NCBI GenBank assembly: GCA_947685225.1 | Contig: CANTUV010000051.1 | Location: 5,146,001 to 5,210,000 of the forward strand | Length of the DNA: 64,000 nt | From: Garcia nutans | Lineage: Eukaryota > Streptophyta > Magnoliopsida > Malpighiales > Euphorbiaceae | Direction of reading: 5' to 3' | Part shown: positions 46,531 to 59,240 of the stretch, one piece after another | Position numbering within the stretch: the first letter of the stretch is position 1 | Layout of the letters: the number at the start of each line of letters is the position of its first letter | Position numbers and translations under genes: made by a program | Notes under the pieces: generated by a model | Database searches by the model: none | Seen by the model: only the letters and a program-made list of their open reading frames with translations | Told to the model about the DNA's origin: nothing

Positions 46531-48060
46531 GGGAGGAAATCCAATTTTCTTTCCAATTTTTTAATTTTCTTTTATGTTGGTGTGTTTTAATTTTATTATT
46601 TTCTTTTTCTACATTTTATTATTTTATTTTGTTGCTTTAACTTTTTATTTTTTATTTTATTCTTTTTTACTATTTATCTTCTTCTTTATAGTAATTTTGT
46701 TCTTTTTACTTATTTTTCATATTTAATCAAGGTCCAATAATAAAGTGGCAACTCTATTACCATAGTCAATAACTTGCCGAGTGAAATAATTTTTTTTTTA
46801 TCTTAGCTAAAAAGGAACGCAATCAAATATGGGCTTCAATTGGGTTAAAAGGCCGCACTTTTTACTTGAATATCCTTTTACTTAAATACCCCTTACTTAA
46901 AAACCTTAAACTTTTCTCTTTCTTTTCTTTTCTTTTCTTTCCCAGCCGCCACCTCTCTCACCTACAAACCCACACCTGTTCCTCAATCCCACCACCACAA
47001 AAACCCAAACCACCACCTCGCCTCCTATCACCGTCTCTAGGTCATGAGGACTAAACCCACCGCAAGATTATGCACACCATTGGCCAACCGCTCAAATAAG
47101 AGGTGCTGACATGGTGACTTGAACCAAGACCCAAATTCAGCCCCCTTCTCTCCAATAGTTCGCCCACCTTGTCTAATTGACAAGAGCTCCGATGAAGATT
47201 CCAACCACCAACCAATGGCTGAGTGAACTTCGCCTCCTACATCCCCTCACTGCAACAGAAAACCCACAGCTTTCCAAAACCCAGTTGGTGAACCCGAGCC
47301 AAACTCTGGGAAGACCACAAGGATGTGGTCGCTTGTTCAAAAAGGGAGATTTGTAACTGAAAGTATAGATAAAAAGTCACACTCGACCATTGGAGTTTGA
47401 CTTGCTAGAGGAGCAGCATAGATATGAACAGGTTTGTGGATTGGCTATTTCCCAGGTAAGTATGCTCATTTCCCCTTTATTGGCTCTTTGAGTATTTTGG
47501 ATGAAGTGTCTGTATTAGTTAGAGGCATAGGTCAAATCTTAGTTGGCTTGTCAAGCTAAGTTTAAAAGATGGATCTTTACTTATAGGGTTAACCTTATTT
47601 ATAAGAGGCGAAATGGGGGGATCAATGTTGATGCAATCGACAAGAATCTTGGATGTACAAGTGCCATATGATAGCTGTGTCAGGAGTTTATCGTGTTCTA
47701 ATTGGTAGTCTGATTTGGTAGGCGGGCTGCATGAGTGGTTCAGTATCAAAAGCTTGGGTATAGTATCACTCTCCGAGATAATAACCAAACAGGACGAATT
47801 TTTGTTTCACCAATCTAATTTCGATACGATGGACAAAGGTTTGCTTAATTGGGGAAAAAAAAAAAGAAACACAAGAAAAAGAAGCCGCCTCTTGAATCTA
47901 ACTCCATTCTCGAAGATTCGGTCATCAACTCGAGTTTCATAGATTCTAATTCTATGCAGAATGCTAGTCAAAACGAAAACGTGTTTTTGGAAAGTAGCAG
48001 CAATAATATTCTATTTGGAGGTGGAGGGAGTGTGGTATATACTGTGAGTGATAACCATTG
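46531..48060. other. Unassigned region, partly C-rich/pyrimidine-rich
   Basis: 46870-47060 is pyrimidine- and CCA-rich (leader-like), and 47100-48060 is more balanced. A frame at 47849-48061 starts MGKKKKKHKKKKPPLE and runs 70 codons, but its lysine run comes from an A-tract and there is no family match. It may be the tail of the Athila element or a separate degraded LTR. No gene is supported. Confidence 0.3.
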
Positions 48061-48940
48061 AAGTTAGATGGTTTGCTTTGTTTATTTATTTTTAAATTAT
48101 TGTATTATTATTTTACAAAGATCAAAGTGATCAAATAATAATTCAACTCTACTCTAATTATCTTAATTTAAACTTATTAGTATATATATTATAAACTTTA
48201 TAAACTCTTAAGGTTATACTAGTTTCAAAGTGATCTCAAGATTATTTAACTTTCATATCAGTATATATTGTGTAAACTTTATAAATATTAAGTATAAATT
48301 AGATTTCATATTTGATGCTATTTGAATTAAGAATTTTCTTTTAATAAATTCGTTATATACTAAATATAAACTATATATTACTAAGTGTAAACTCTATATA
48401 TACTAAGTAAAAACTCTATACATTTGCCCAATATACTAATATGCGTTTTTATTTTTTGTGATAACTATATTGTTGTATTAATGGATTATAATATATGAAT
48501 TATTCTATATCTTTTATAATGTTGAAATAAACTATTTGTATAAGATTTGTTGTTCAACAAACTCTTTATATATTAAGTATATACTCTATATATACTAAAT
48601 ATAAAAATATATCTTCAAAAAAAAGTATAAACTCTATATATCTTAAATGTAAACTCTATATGTTTGTACAATAATCAGTTTGTATTTTTGTTTTTTGTGA
48701 TATGTTAATATTATTATATATTTATAGTATATGAAAAAAAATTATAGTATGTATTTAATAAATCCAATATATATAAAATATAAATTTGAAATATATTAAA
48801 TATAAATTCAGTATATACTAAGTATAAATTTAATGTAATTTTTTTAATATTTAATATTATTTGATAAAGAAAATATGATATTTTTTTAAAAAAAATTTAA
48901 GGCATTTTTATGGTAATTTTGTCAAAAGCCCTGTGATTAT
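48061..48940. repeat. AT-rich array with aaactctatatatactaag units
   Basis: The phrase aaactctatatatactaagt and variants recur about 8 times between 48180 and 48830, interspersed with ataaactttataaact. It resembles the repeat texture inside the foldback element upstream of SNU13. No coding content. Confidence 0.55.
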
Positions 48941-49223
48941 CAAGCATTCGAGCCAAATTATAAGGAATTAGAATTACTCACAATTAGATCTTTATTAAAT
49001 TTAAATTAAAAAAAAGGAAATGAAAAACCAAACAGCAAAATCACAAAAATAGCAGCAATCAATTTCTAGAAACTAATAATAATTCTGAATTGAAAAATTG
49101 ATTATTGCATGAAGCGATAAAACAAGGACGCAAAAGCACACATGTCGCAAAACGAAGCAAAGTGCCACGCCATTGACACAATTGAATTCTATTGACCCAT
49201 AGATTTCACTGCAACTACTGCAG

Positions 49224-49234
49224 CCCATAAATAG
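49224..49234 (+). promoter_or_regulatory. Probable TATA box and site-II-like element of SEC11
   Basis: gcccataaatag sits about 80-90 bp before the ATG. cataaata is a TATA-like box, and agccca just upstream resembles the site II core seen in plant housekeeping promoters. A (GA)n tract at 49281-49299 is in the leader. Confidence 0.5.
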
Positions 49235-49313
49235 TACTCTACTGCTCGCTGTCCTCACGGATTTTCGCGTTTCAACATACGGAGAGAGAGAGAGAGAGAT
49301 TGTTGCAGAAGAA

Positions 49314-52300
49314 ATGGGGTGGCTGGGGGAGACCATTGACTTCATCAAATCTATTCAGATCAGACACGCTTTTTCTCAGATAATTACTCTTGGTTCGTCT
49401 CTCTCTCTCTCTCAGTCTAATACATTGCTTTTGATTTATTTTCGAAATTTCTGTTACAAAGAATTTATCTCATTTGACTTATTAATTATTCAAAATCAAT
49501 ATTAGATTTAGATATACGTATTTGAAGATAGAGGAGAAACCCCCTTTTGTTTAAAGTAAATTTTGAAAGATTTAAAATGTTGAAACTATAAGCAGAAAGA
49601 TTCGAGAACTTCAATCAATTTTGATAATCTGCAACAGAAAAATCAGGGGATAGTGAAATTGACTGAGAAAAACACGGGTTTCTCTTTTAAGACAGAATAG
49701 AATACCCATTTGTGTTCTGCATTAATGGTTTATTCTATTTGCACTGTAAGTTCCCAGATGCAAATTTGTTACTTGAAAAGGCTCAATAAAATGTCAGACT
49801 GGAGAAAAAATTGGGGATTTCAGATTTATTTTTTTTATTCTGCATTTCTATTTCCAGTGTGTTTATTGCATTTAAGGTCTCTTTTTGAGAAGCTTTAGTT
49901 TTTATTTATTCAAATATTGCAGGCATGATTATGACTTCAGCTCTTATAATATGGAAGGGATTGATGTGTATAACTGGTAGTGAGTCACCTGTTGTAGTTG
50001 TGCTCTCCGAAAGTATGGAACCTGGTTTCCAACGAGTGAGCCCGTCTTACTTCATAATTGTTTTCTCAATCATCACATCATTATCCTCCTTATTTAATCA
50101 TTATCATCTTATGAATATTGCAGTGAAATTCTCAAAATATGGAAATTGTAAGGGTTAATTACCCAAAAATTTTGAACTTTTAGTGTTTTTTCCAACTATA
50201 GTCTATTCTTTTAGCTTATCAATGTTGTATGGACTTTTTAGGATTGCGTCAATTTTAGCCCCTGATCACATTTGTACAAACTTAATAACCAAAAAACTGT
50301 TAGATCAAATACAATCTTGTAACTTTTTAGAACACTGTAGACGGATATGGCTTTTGCTTACTATAATCAAGGAAAAAATGATTTTTTTTTTTGCTTCAAA
50401 TCACTGAAATAATTTTTTAGATATTTAACCAAATAATCAAGTTGCAGATTGAAAAGGAAAACAAAATCTCATTTTTCATTTGATTTATGTAACAAAACGT
50501 CATATTTCTTCACAAGATTTTGACAATTGCAAGATTACTTTTAGTTTAATTGTTCTGTGATCCTTGATTTTATCAAGGTGTAACTGGAGGCTAAAATTGA
50601 TACAATTGAATTTTAATCGGAAAGGAAATTGATAAATTAAAAATAAAAAAAGGGCTGAAATTGAGACAAAATGGTAAATAAGTTTAAGTGTTTTTTGGTA
50701 ACTAATCCAAAATGTAGTATCATTGTTTTGTTGAATTACGAGTTAATACCTATCATCTGCATACTGAAAAGTTAACTGTTCATATTTTGATAATACTTGC
50801 CGCTTAACATGGTATCACCAACTCTTATTAACATCTAAAAGTGGGTTGTTTGTTAATTGTGGATATCTTATTGTAACATAAGTGATAAAATGAACTCAAC
50901 AAATAGCAATCAAGGGAAGTTTACTAGTTACTGAGTTAGGATGCGAAAAGAAGGGATAAGAAAGAGCAGAAATAGCAGAGAAACAGAATAGGAGGATAGG
51001 AGACTGAGAGAGAAAGAAGCAAAGAGAGTGAAATTTGAGGAATTATCATAAAATTGCATAATCACTCATCATAACAGAACTATATATTCTAATGGCTAGC
51101 TATGACTAAACCAATCATTCTTCTGAATTAGAATATTCCCTGCCATCAGGTGGTTAGTCCTTCCTTTGTCTTCGTTCACAACTCAGCTCCTCTTTTTGTC
51201 AACATTCATCTCCCTCCTTAACCGATCCATCATAGCTCACTACCAATTTCATCACCTTCTTTTTTCCTTTCTTTGTCTTATATGTGACAATGCCCTCCCC
51301 TTGAGAACATTCTTGTCCCCAAGAATGAATAAATTCTGGAAATTGCCCTCTTATGAAGCTGAGGTCTTCCCAAGCGGAGTCCACAGTTGGGAGGTTTATC
51401 CATTTCACTATAATCCATTGGATATGCTGATCACCCTTCAAGATGACTCTACGAAGCTGGTCATAGGTCCTCTGCTGCTCGGATTTTGCTGCCTGTTGTT
51501 CGTTCTGTTAGGCTTCAAATAGCAGGTTAACATCAGCTTGTAGCAGTAAGTTTCTCCAATTCTTCCATTTCTTTTGGTTCTATTTTGCCTGTCTTTGGAT
51601 TTCTTGGTCTTCTAGCTATTTTACTCATTATCTAAGAAGTTTGAGGCAGCCAAGTTCGAGGCTCGGATACCAATTTGTAACATATAAGTGATAAAATGAA
51701 CTCTTAACAAATAGCAATCAAGGGTAGTTTACTAATTACTGAGTTAGGATGAGAAAAAAAGGGATAAGAAAGAGAAGAAATAGAACAGAAACAGAATAGG
51801 AGAATAGGAGACTGAGAGAGAAGAAGCAGAGAGAGAAGAGGCAGAGAGAGAATGTGAAATTTGAGGAATTATCATAAAATTGCTTAACCACTACTCATCA
51901 TAACAGAATTATATATTCTATTGGCTAGCTATGGTACGATTTAACTAAACTAATCGTTCTTCTGAGTTAGAATATTCTCTGCCATCAGGTGGTTGGTCCT
52001 TCCTTTGTCTTCATTCACAGCTCAGCTCCTCTCTTTGTCAACATTCATCTCGCTCCTTAACTGATTCATCACAGCTCGCTACCAATTTCATCACCTTCTT
52101 TTTTTTTCCTTTCCTTCTCTTATATGTGACACTTATGAAGTTAGAATGCCAGTCATTAAGTCTTTCAATATTATACAACGTTTTATAGACTCTTTATTGT
52201 TATGAAGCTTCGATTGCAGTGTTAACTTGATTTACAACACTGGATTCAACTTTATTTATCATTTGATTTACATGCTATTATACTAATGGTAGCAGTTTTA

Positions 52301-55300
52301 TTTTTCTTTTTTCTTTTTTAAAATTTTTGTAACCTCCTTGTCTTGTCATGATCATATCTTACATAATGTTTGAACAGCTTTATATGCATTTTTTTTCTCA
52401 TTACTGTTTCCCATTCAGTCCCATAAATCTTTCCTTGTGTTGCAGGGTGATATTTTGTTCTTGCGTATGAGCAAGGATCCTATTCGGACTGGAGAGGTTG
52501 TTGTGTTTAACATAGATGTATGCTCATTTTTCTGCTATTTACAATCAGCTTTTATTTTTCTTTTTTATTGTTCAGTTATCTTCGGCTTGCTTGATATGTT
52601 CATATGATCACCATTGAGTTTTGGCTCTTTTCTTTTTCCTCTTAAGTTTTTCTGTTTTGTGTTTAATTATGAAATTCTGTAACTTGTTCTTTTAGAGAAG
52701 TAATTGTTTCATAGTCTGGCATAATGGTTGCATTGACTAGATAATTTTGCTTCATTTTTGTTGATTAGTTTCTCTGACAAAAAATGTGGCCATTAAACTA
52801 TGCTTTACCATGAAATTTCTGATCTTTATTCATTCTTCATGTGAAGCAATAGGGTAATTGTTTATTACATGTTTGAGGCAATGCTTCTATTACCAAATTC
52901 TGAACATAAGTGATGGTAATTATACTTTGTTGTGCTTTCATGTCTAGAAAGGGTGCTTCAATGCATGAGTCACTGAAGCTTCCTGCATTTTGGACTCTAG
53001 GGAGTGCTAGAATTATGCAGCCTCCTCCTTGCATTACCGATTGTCTTGATAATTTAAAGGTTTGAACCCATGGACTCTTGGTCATAATGGAGTAATGTAA
53101 CCTCTGCATCAAGGCTCATCCTCTTTAGTATCTAATGTTAGAAAAGAAAACAATGGACTTATATCACTAACAACCCAAGGGACTAGGAAACAAGATACTT
53201 GGATGCAATTAGTCATCTGGTTAATATAGCTATCTAATAACTATTTGATCTTGCTCTATATGCTCTGTGGCTAATGAACTTTGTGATCCTTTTTTAGTGG
53301 TCATAAGATACTTATCATGGTAAATAATGTTGAGACTTTTTCAATCTTTTATGAAGCCCTTAGCCTAGTACATACGGGTTGAAAAATCTCTTGGCATGAC
53401 CAACTATTTGCCCCATGTAACATCACATCATAAAAAGTATCAGTGAGATAGCCTGGGGTGTGAATAGCCTCGTCGCCAATCACTGCCCGGACAAGGTCAG
53501 GCATGTCCCACTGTGGGGGGTAATTACTTATCGGCAATACCCCTCTGTGTATTTCTCATAGATCTTGCCAAAGACTCGATTTAACTCAGGTGAAGCGCTT
53601 TGTGCGTCCGACTGAAATTGAAGAAAGAGTAGTAGAGGCCATGGAAGAGAAAGACATACTATCATCCATCATAAAATTTAAATTATTTTGCATTAGATTT
53701 AGATCATTTAGCCTAGTACATACGAGTTCAAATATGATTTTTGGTTGATAGAGTATTATTAGCTGATTAATGCTACAAAGTAGCCTCATCCCCATCATTA
53801 AAGGGAAAGGCATTGAGATATATATATCACTGAGTAGGTACTCGCTTGTGACAAAATTTCTCACTCTCTGCATTCATACTGTTCTTCTATATTTGCATCA
53901 TGTCAAAAATTTCCTTTTGGCCTTAATAATGCATCTTTCTTTCTCCTGGCATGCAAGTATTGAATGTTACAGTTGTTTTTTTTCTTATTGCTAACTTATG
54001 TTCTGCACATTGTTTAGGGACATGATATTCCTATAGTCCATCGAGTAGTTGAGGTAAGCATATGCAAGATTCCAAGTGATTTGTCTACGCTAGTTTAGTT
54101 TCCAGACAACAATTATGCTGAACAATATAAACTGGGTAGACAGCATTATGTGCCATGTAGTCATGCTAATAATATACACTTTTCCAAATGAAAATATGTA
54201 AATTTATGGACTTATTGACCGTTATAGGAAAGAAATAAACTACAATCATAAAAAATGTAAATTTTATGGACTTATTGACTGTTAGAGAAAGGTACCTCCA
54301 CCCCATTCCTTTTTCATTCATCTTGAAATTTTGTCCGCTTTCCATTTTTAATATTAGTTCTATAAGGAAATTTCTAAATTAGCCTTTGTTAATTGTATTG
54401 GTTAGATGTATAATTAATATATATTAAATAAAGTATATTAATGTGTTATTATCAAGCAGTGAGGATATTTTAGGAAATTTACACAACATTAACGATTTTT
54501 TTTAAAATTTGTATGTGGACTGTTAATTTGAGACAGAGGGAGTACAATAATAAAATATTAGGATACAACATTCCATCCCTTTTCTTCAATATTAATTGTA
54601 GGATATCTAATGTTTTCACTAGGAAGAATCCTGATTGAGCATAAGAAGCAAGACCCTCTACTAATTTTCTAGCTTTGTAATCATGCTTTTTAAGGACTTA
54701 AGATTTTAAATTATATTTTATATCTACCTCCACTTCAGTGAATAGGTTCCAACTACTATCACCATAATTGGTTAATAATACTTAATACTGCAACACTTAT
54801 CGTATCTGGGACTTGATGAACTCACAGCAAAACTTATTAGGGAGACAAATTTAGGATATTACTAGTAATTTTTTGCTAGAGTTAATGATACATTTTGAAC
54901 TTGTCTCTTCTGAAGTTGTTAAAATTTGTTTCAACGTGTTAAAAACTCTATAAATGAATCATTTTATCATTAAATCTCAAGTTGCCCCTGCTACCAGATT
55001 AGTTTACATGGTTTGCTTGATGTTAACAACTTATTTGCATATATTCTGACCTGTTATTCCTTGGTAGGTCCACGAGCGACAAGATAGCAGCGATGCTGAT
55101 ATCCTCACTAAAGGTACCATGTTTTGTAACTCGAGTGGTTATATTTCAACTGCATAGAAACCAAATCTTAAATATGATATTTTTCTACTATTGTGAACGT
55201 TGTCTGTTCTTAGCAATCAAATATGGCCCCTCTTCCTGGACAAGTTTAAAAGTCTTGAGTGTGAATTTTTTAAAATGGATGAAATTGAATGTAACATCCC

Positions 55301-57957
55301 GAATTATTGGGGTGATGGTCCTAGGTCATGAATAAGTTTAAAACCAAATTATTCGTGTGATGGTCCTAGGTCATGAATAAGTTTAAAACCAAATTATTGG
55401 TGTGATGGTCCTAGGTCATGAATAAGTTTAAAACCATCAACCATTCATAGAATCTACTAATACATCAGTTGTCTTCAATCACATATATTAATTAAAAGGT
55501 CAACCAAATATCCTGGATCAATTATAGGATCATTTACATACATTATCATCATCTATTGACTAATGAGCCCATCAGATCACACCTATATACATATAGGTTG
55601 AGCAGAAATATCATTTACATACATTAAGCTCATATTTGACCATTTATACACAACTATTATGTTCCAAACAACTATTTTATAACTCTAGATAGTACATTAC
55701 AATTTCAATATTTACAATGATGATCTTTCAAGAAACATACATGTTGACTTGCTTCTTTTAGGAGAAAAGAGATCAAGAAGCTGTGTCTCTTAGATCCTTA
55801 GCTCCTGAAAAATAAGTAGAAGAGAAGTGAGCCTTCAAACTCGGTGAATATATAGAATAAACTAAAACCCGGGAGTCCATACAAGTTCAGTCTCGACATT
55901 CAACTGAAATAACATTCAGCGTGATCCTCAACAAATGGATCCATTAAGCAAATAATAATGACAGAAAAAACTATAATACAGAACCAATCGTATCATAATG
56001 TATGTGAGTAATCAGGTTATATCAATAGGGCAGTGACTTCTCCTATAAATTACTATGTGCACACACTCTATTAGTTTAACCTGCATTAATAGGGCTTCTA
56101 TCAGTATGTGGTGTCTTGGTATTGACTTGGGCAAGTTGTAGAATAATGTGAAGGCCCAACTGGCCTTTTAGAGTGATAACAACAATTCAATGTTAATGAT
56201 TCAGAAACAAAAGTTCAATTTCAAGATTCACATGATCTAATTCAAATCAACTAAGTTTATAGAAAATGAACAAGCATGTTATAGTAAGATCAAAGCACAT
56301 ATAGTGGTTACCAAATTTTAATACACTCCATAACGTATCTAACCAAGATTGAATACTTTGCTTGTACCAACAATCTATCATTCAAAATAATCAGAAAAGA
56401 AGTTAATCCTTATAATTATAGAAATTTAGTTCTTATTCTTCACTTGTTATCACATCAAGTCATTAATCACTATATAGAATCCATATATTTCACATACTAA
56501 CATACGTAATATCTTATATTCCTGCAAGTTTTGTTCTAACTTAGAAAGAACATAGGTAAACATTAAATTACCTTGCTTACTTCAAGCTAGTAATTCCTAA
56601 GCTCCAAAATTGAAATCCAATCTTGAAATTGCTTAATGTATACCTAATTAAACTTAGTATGAAGAATTAGGAAACAGTTTAGGAAGATTAGAAAAGGTTG
56701 CAGAAATTGCTTAAGGAGGAAAGCATGATTAGATAAGAATAACTTATAAATAAGTATGAGATCATGTGCTGAAAATGTGCAATTATTTTATTTAGTAATG
56801 AGTGTTACCTTAATAAGGATAGTTGTTACTTTAGCTTCTGTCTCCAATTGTGCAAGTTGCCAATTACTAGTAACGAGTGTCACAGAACATGAGTGGCATT
56901 ACTTTTGCTACTGTGTCCAAATAATGTTCAATTTGGTAATGTTGGTGACTAAAGGTAAGAAATGGCGTTAACAAATGTAATGAAGGTTATTTTGGCTACT
57001 ATCTGTGTGTTAATCATAGAATGAGCGTCACAAGGATAACAAATGTGACTTTTGCTTTTGTCTACAAAACATTTCTAGTGACAAATGATGTATATTAGGA
57101 AAATGTGTTGCATCCTATATCAAATTTTAAGTCTTACCTAAAAGAACAAGGTAGACTGGATTTGTATATAACTTAGCTTAATCTTGTTCATACAATATAA
57201 CAATATCATTAACAATAAGATCACTCAATTCATTTCTATAACAATATCATTCATATGTCAAATACACAGGGTTGAAGAACATGAATTTTTGTGTTATCAA
57301 TAACCATTAGTAAAAGTTAAACAGGTAATGTCCTTGAAAATACTTGGAGCCTCTTAGTTTAGGATTCCAGTTTCAGCAAGTAAAAAATTAATCTCTCTTC
57401 AAATTATAGATTGGTTTGTCAATTGGCTATTTCTTTATCAGGAGACAATAATGATGTGGACGATAGGCCTTTATATGCTTATGGTCAGTATTGGTTGAAG
57501 CCGCAACATATCATGGGGAGAGCTGTTGGGTATGTCATGCTTACTTCCCCTTCCCCCCTTCAGATTATGTGGAAGGCACATGATTTTGCTAGTTATACCA
57601 CAAGTAGTTCATCTTGATTTATGTGATGTTTAATTTTCTGACTTGACAGGTTCCTGCCATATGTTGGTTGGGTGACAATTGTCATGACTGAGAAGCCTTT
57701 AATCAAGGTAGTTTTAAAGCTTTTCCAAAATCATGATAATATTTATTTTACTGAACTCGTGTAGTCTTAGACATGCTTAATTCATACATTTCGTAGTTTT
57801 CAAAGAAAAGAGCTAAACTGATGATAATTTCAAGAGAAAATGAAAAGGCCAAAGTTGAAACTGATACACTGCTTTTAATTTTGTATTATTGGTTCTTTTC
57901 TTGCAGTACATACTTATAAGTGCTTTGGGCTTGCTGGTCATTACCTCAAAGGACTAA
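49314..57957 (+). CDS. SEC11: SEC11, catalytic subunit of the ER signal peptidase complex (8 coding exons)
   Basis: A membrane serine protease that removes signal peptides from secretory proteins in the ER. Coding exons: 49314-49392, 49923-50035, 52446-52517, 54018-54053, 55068-55113, 57442-57529, 57650-57707 and 57907-57957. All introns are GT...AG and the spliced frame is 543 nt, 180 aa, normal for plants. Motifs: catalytic Ser57 in VVVVLSESMEPGF, His96 in IPIVHRVVE (eukaryotic Sec11 uses His instead of Lys), and acidic residues D120-D123 in GDNNDVDDRPLY. Hydrophobic segments lie at about 20-38 and 145-176. Large introns 2 and 5 carry transposon insertions (next entries), but every exon is clean, so the gene looks functional. 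Confidence 0.97.
50872..52131 (-). mobile_element. Deleted chromovirus (Ty3/gypsy) in SEC11 intron 2
   Basis: 1260 bp: LTRs at 50872-51289 (418 bp) and 51676-52131 (456 bp), both starting tgtaacat and ending tatatgtgaca. The target duplication cttat is perfect at 50867-50871 and 52132-52136. Minus-strand orientation is shown by a primer site TTGGTATCCGAGCC (reverse complement of 51661-51674) inside the right LTR and a polypurine tract (reverse complement of atgccctccccttgag at 51290) inside the left LTR. The 386-bp interior keeps only the last part of Pol, a chromodomain-like tail, so nearly the whole coding region was deleted. It lies antisense to SEC11. Confidence 0.92.
51290..51441 (-). 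pseudogene. Chromodomain-like tail of a chromovirus Pol
   Basis: The minus-strand frame reads HIQWIIVKWINLPTVDSAWE then DLSFIRGQFPEF. The pattern of a W...LP...WED...I...FP.F stretch is the chromodomain that chromovirus integrases carry at their C-terminus. It is truncated at the left by the internal deletion and runs on into the 3' LTR. Confidence 0.7.
52948..53120 (-). mobile_element. Au-like SINE in SEC11 intron 3
   Basis: The minus strand reads GAGCCTTGATGCAGAGG, then a B-box-like GGGTTCAAACC, then GAGGAGGCTGCATAAT and finally GAAGCACCCTTT. This order matches the plant Au SINE (tRNA-like head with AGCCTTGGCGCAA, GGGTTC box, GGCTGCGTA, and a ...GTGCACCGGGCTGCCCTTT-like tail) as I remember it. 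It is diverged by many substitutions. Clear target duplications were not found. Confidence 0.6.
53340..53760. repeat. Repeat-derived block in SEC11 intron 3
   Basis: The phrase tagcctagtacatacg occurs near 53361 and again near 53709 with unrelated GC-richer DNA between (gcccggacaaggtcaggcat). This looks like a small repeat element or its ends; the family is not recognised. Confidence 0.35.
55290..57271. mobile_element. LTR-like insert in SEC11 intron 5
   Basis: The DNA starts tgtaacatcccgaattattgg, a common start of plant Ty3/gypsy LTRs. It contains three copies of a 45-bp unit with gtgatggtcctaggtcatga (55312, 55357, 55402). Farther on are three looser copies of a gagtgtcac...acttttgct...tgtc module (about 56797, 56872, 57021). 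ttgaa at 55285-55289 recurs at 57272-57276, but the element would then end in ...caggg rather than CA, so the right end is uncertain. Confidence 0.45.
55312..55440. repeat. 45-bp tandem repeat, three copies
   Basis: Units starting gtgatggtcctagg at 55312, 55357 and 55402 are almost identical; the last one diverges at its end. They lie at the start of the LTR-like insert in SEC11 intron 5. Confidence 0.9.
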
Positions 57958-59240
57958 TTAGTAAGTAAACAATTTTTTTAGATCAATTAGTACAATATTT
58001 TATTTTAAAACAGGAACTATAGAGAAAATAGGTATGTGATTTCAAAAGTGTAAGACATATAAATGTCCTGTTTGTTATGCTGCACTCATAGTTGATGACA
58101 ACATTTATTCATTAAGCTATCATGTCCTTTTTTTTAATTTCTTTTCTTGGTTATATCCCATCACGACTAAAAAGTTTTGTTTTAATTTCATTTGGGGGAA
58201 TACCGTACACCTGTAATTTAAATTTTATTTAAAATATAATTATATCAATTTTAAGTGCAATATATTTGTAATTTATATTGTGGGGTAAGTCTTATGTTTT
58301 GTAATTTTGTGGGGGGTAAAGGTAAATAATCATATGGATTAAGTCTTATAGTGTGCATGTCATAGTGCACATGATGGTGTTAAATGTATACTTTTTCTTG
58401 CATGAAAATGAATGCTCTTATAATTGGCATTTCTATTCTATAATTAGGGCCTTACTCTAGTTATTAAAAATAAAAAAAAAAAGTGTGAGGTTAGATTATT
58501 TTAGGAGTTTAATAAGTCTTAATTGATGATGATTTGTAATACTCAAAAAGGGGGAAAAAGCATTTGCATAAAATGTTGCTCATCTACAGAAACTGGCTAA
58601 TCCTAGATAGCAATTTTCTTAATATAGGTGGTTGATGGGCATGGAACACTTCACTAGGTCTAGCTCTGTATTTTCACTACCCATGTTCGGAACACGAAAA
58701 TGAGAATTAAATATTTATTGAATTGAAAATGTTATGCGATATGTTTTATTTTATTTTTTAAAAAAAATTGAATTTTTTTTTAAATTTAATCAAAATATAG
58801 ACATGCATATTTTTTTAAAAAAATTTCTAATATCTTTATGGAAAACTCATTTATTTTATAAAATGAAATGATTATTCTTCAATTTCTATGGAATTTATAT
58901 AAATTTAAATACCAAATAATAAATTATCACTGATTTAGAATTTCAACTCAATCACACCTAAAATATAAACTGGAGTGGAGAATGATTATTCATTAGAAAA
59001 ATTTATAAAAATAACTGCAAAAAGTAAAAAATTTATGAAATACTATGCAAATAAATTTTTTTTTGCAAAAATGTCATATAAATAAAAACTTTACAAAAAT
59101 ATAGTGTATTTTTAGGATATTTTTGGCAGATGTTTAATATATGTGTAGTAGATTTTTAATATATGTTGTAAAAATATGTATAAAAAATATTTTTGTAAAC
59201 TTTGAAAAAAAGATAATACAAAAAATATTTTGAAGAAGAA
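57958..59240. other. SEC11 3' flank and AT-rich DNA
   Basis: The first few hundred bases should include the SEC11 3' UTR; I cannot place the poly(A) site. Around 58990-59230 a short AT-rich block with gatgtttaatatatgtgtag resembles the subterminal arrays of the long-inverted-repeat family. No gene seen. Confidence 0.4.

Noticed and set aside
38060..48060. A complete Athila element with paired LTRs
   Set aside because: I could not find any sequence after pol that matches the presumed 5' LTR region at 38.1-39.4 kb.
47849..48061. 70-aa frame starting MGKKKKKHKKKK as a possible nucleolar protein
   Set aside because: The lysine run is due to an A-tract; the remainder has no family match, promoter or splice structure.
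51199..51522. A plus-strand 118-codon protein frame in SEC11 intron 2
   Set aside because: It is antisense to the chromovirus remnant and spans LTR and internal parts; the minus-strand reading carries the recognisable chromodomain pattern.
55285..57276. The ttgaa pair as a firm target duplication
   Set aside because: The insert would end in caggg rather than CA, and a 5-bp AT-rich match is easily chance; kept only as a low-confidence boundary.
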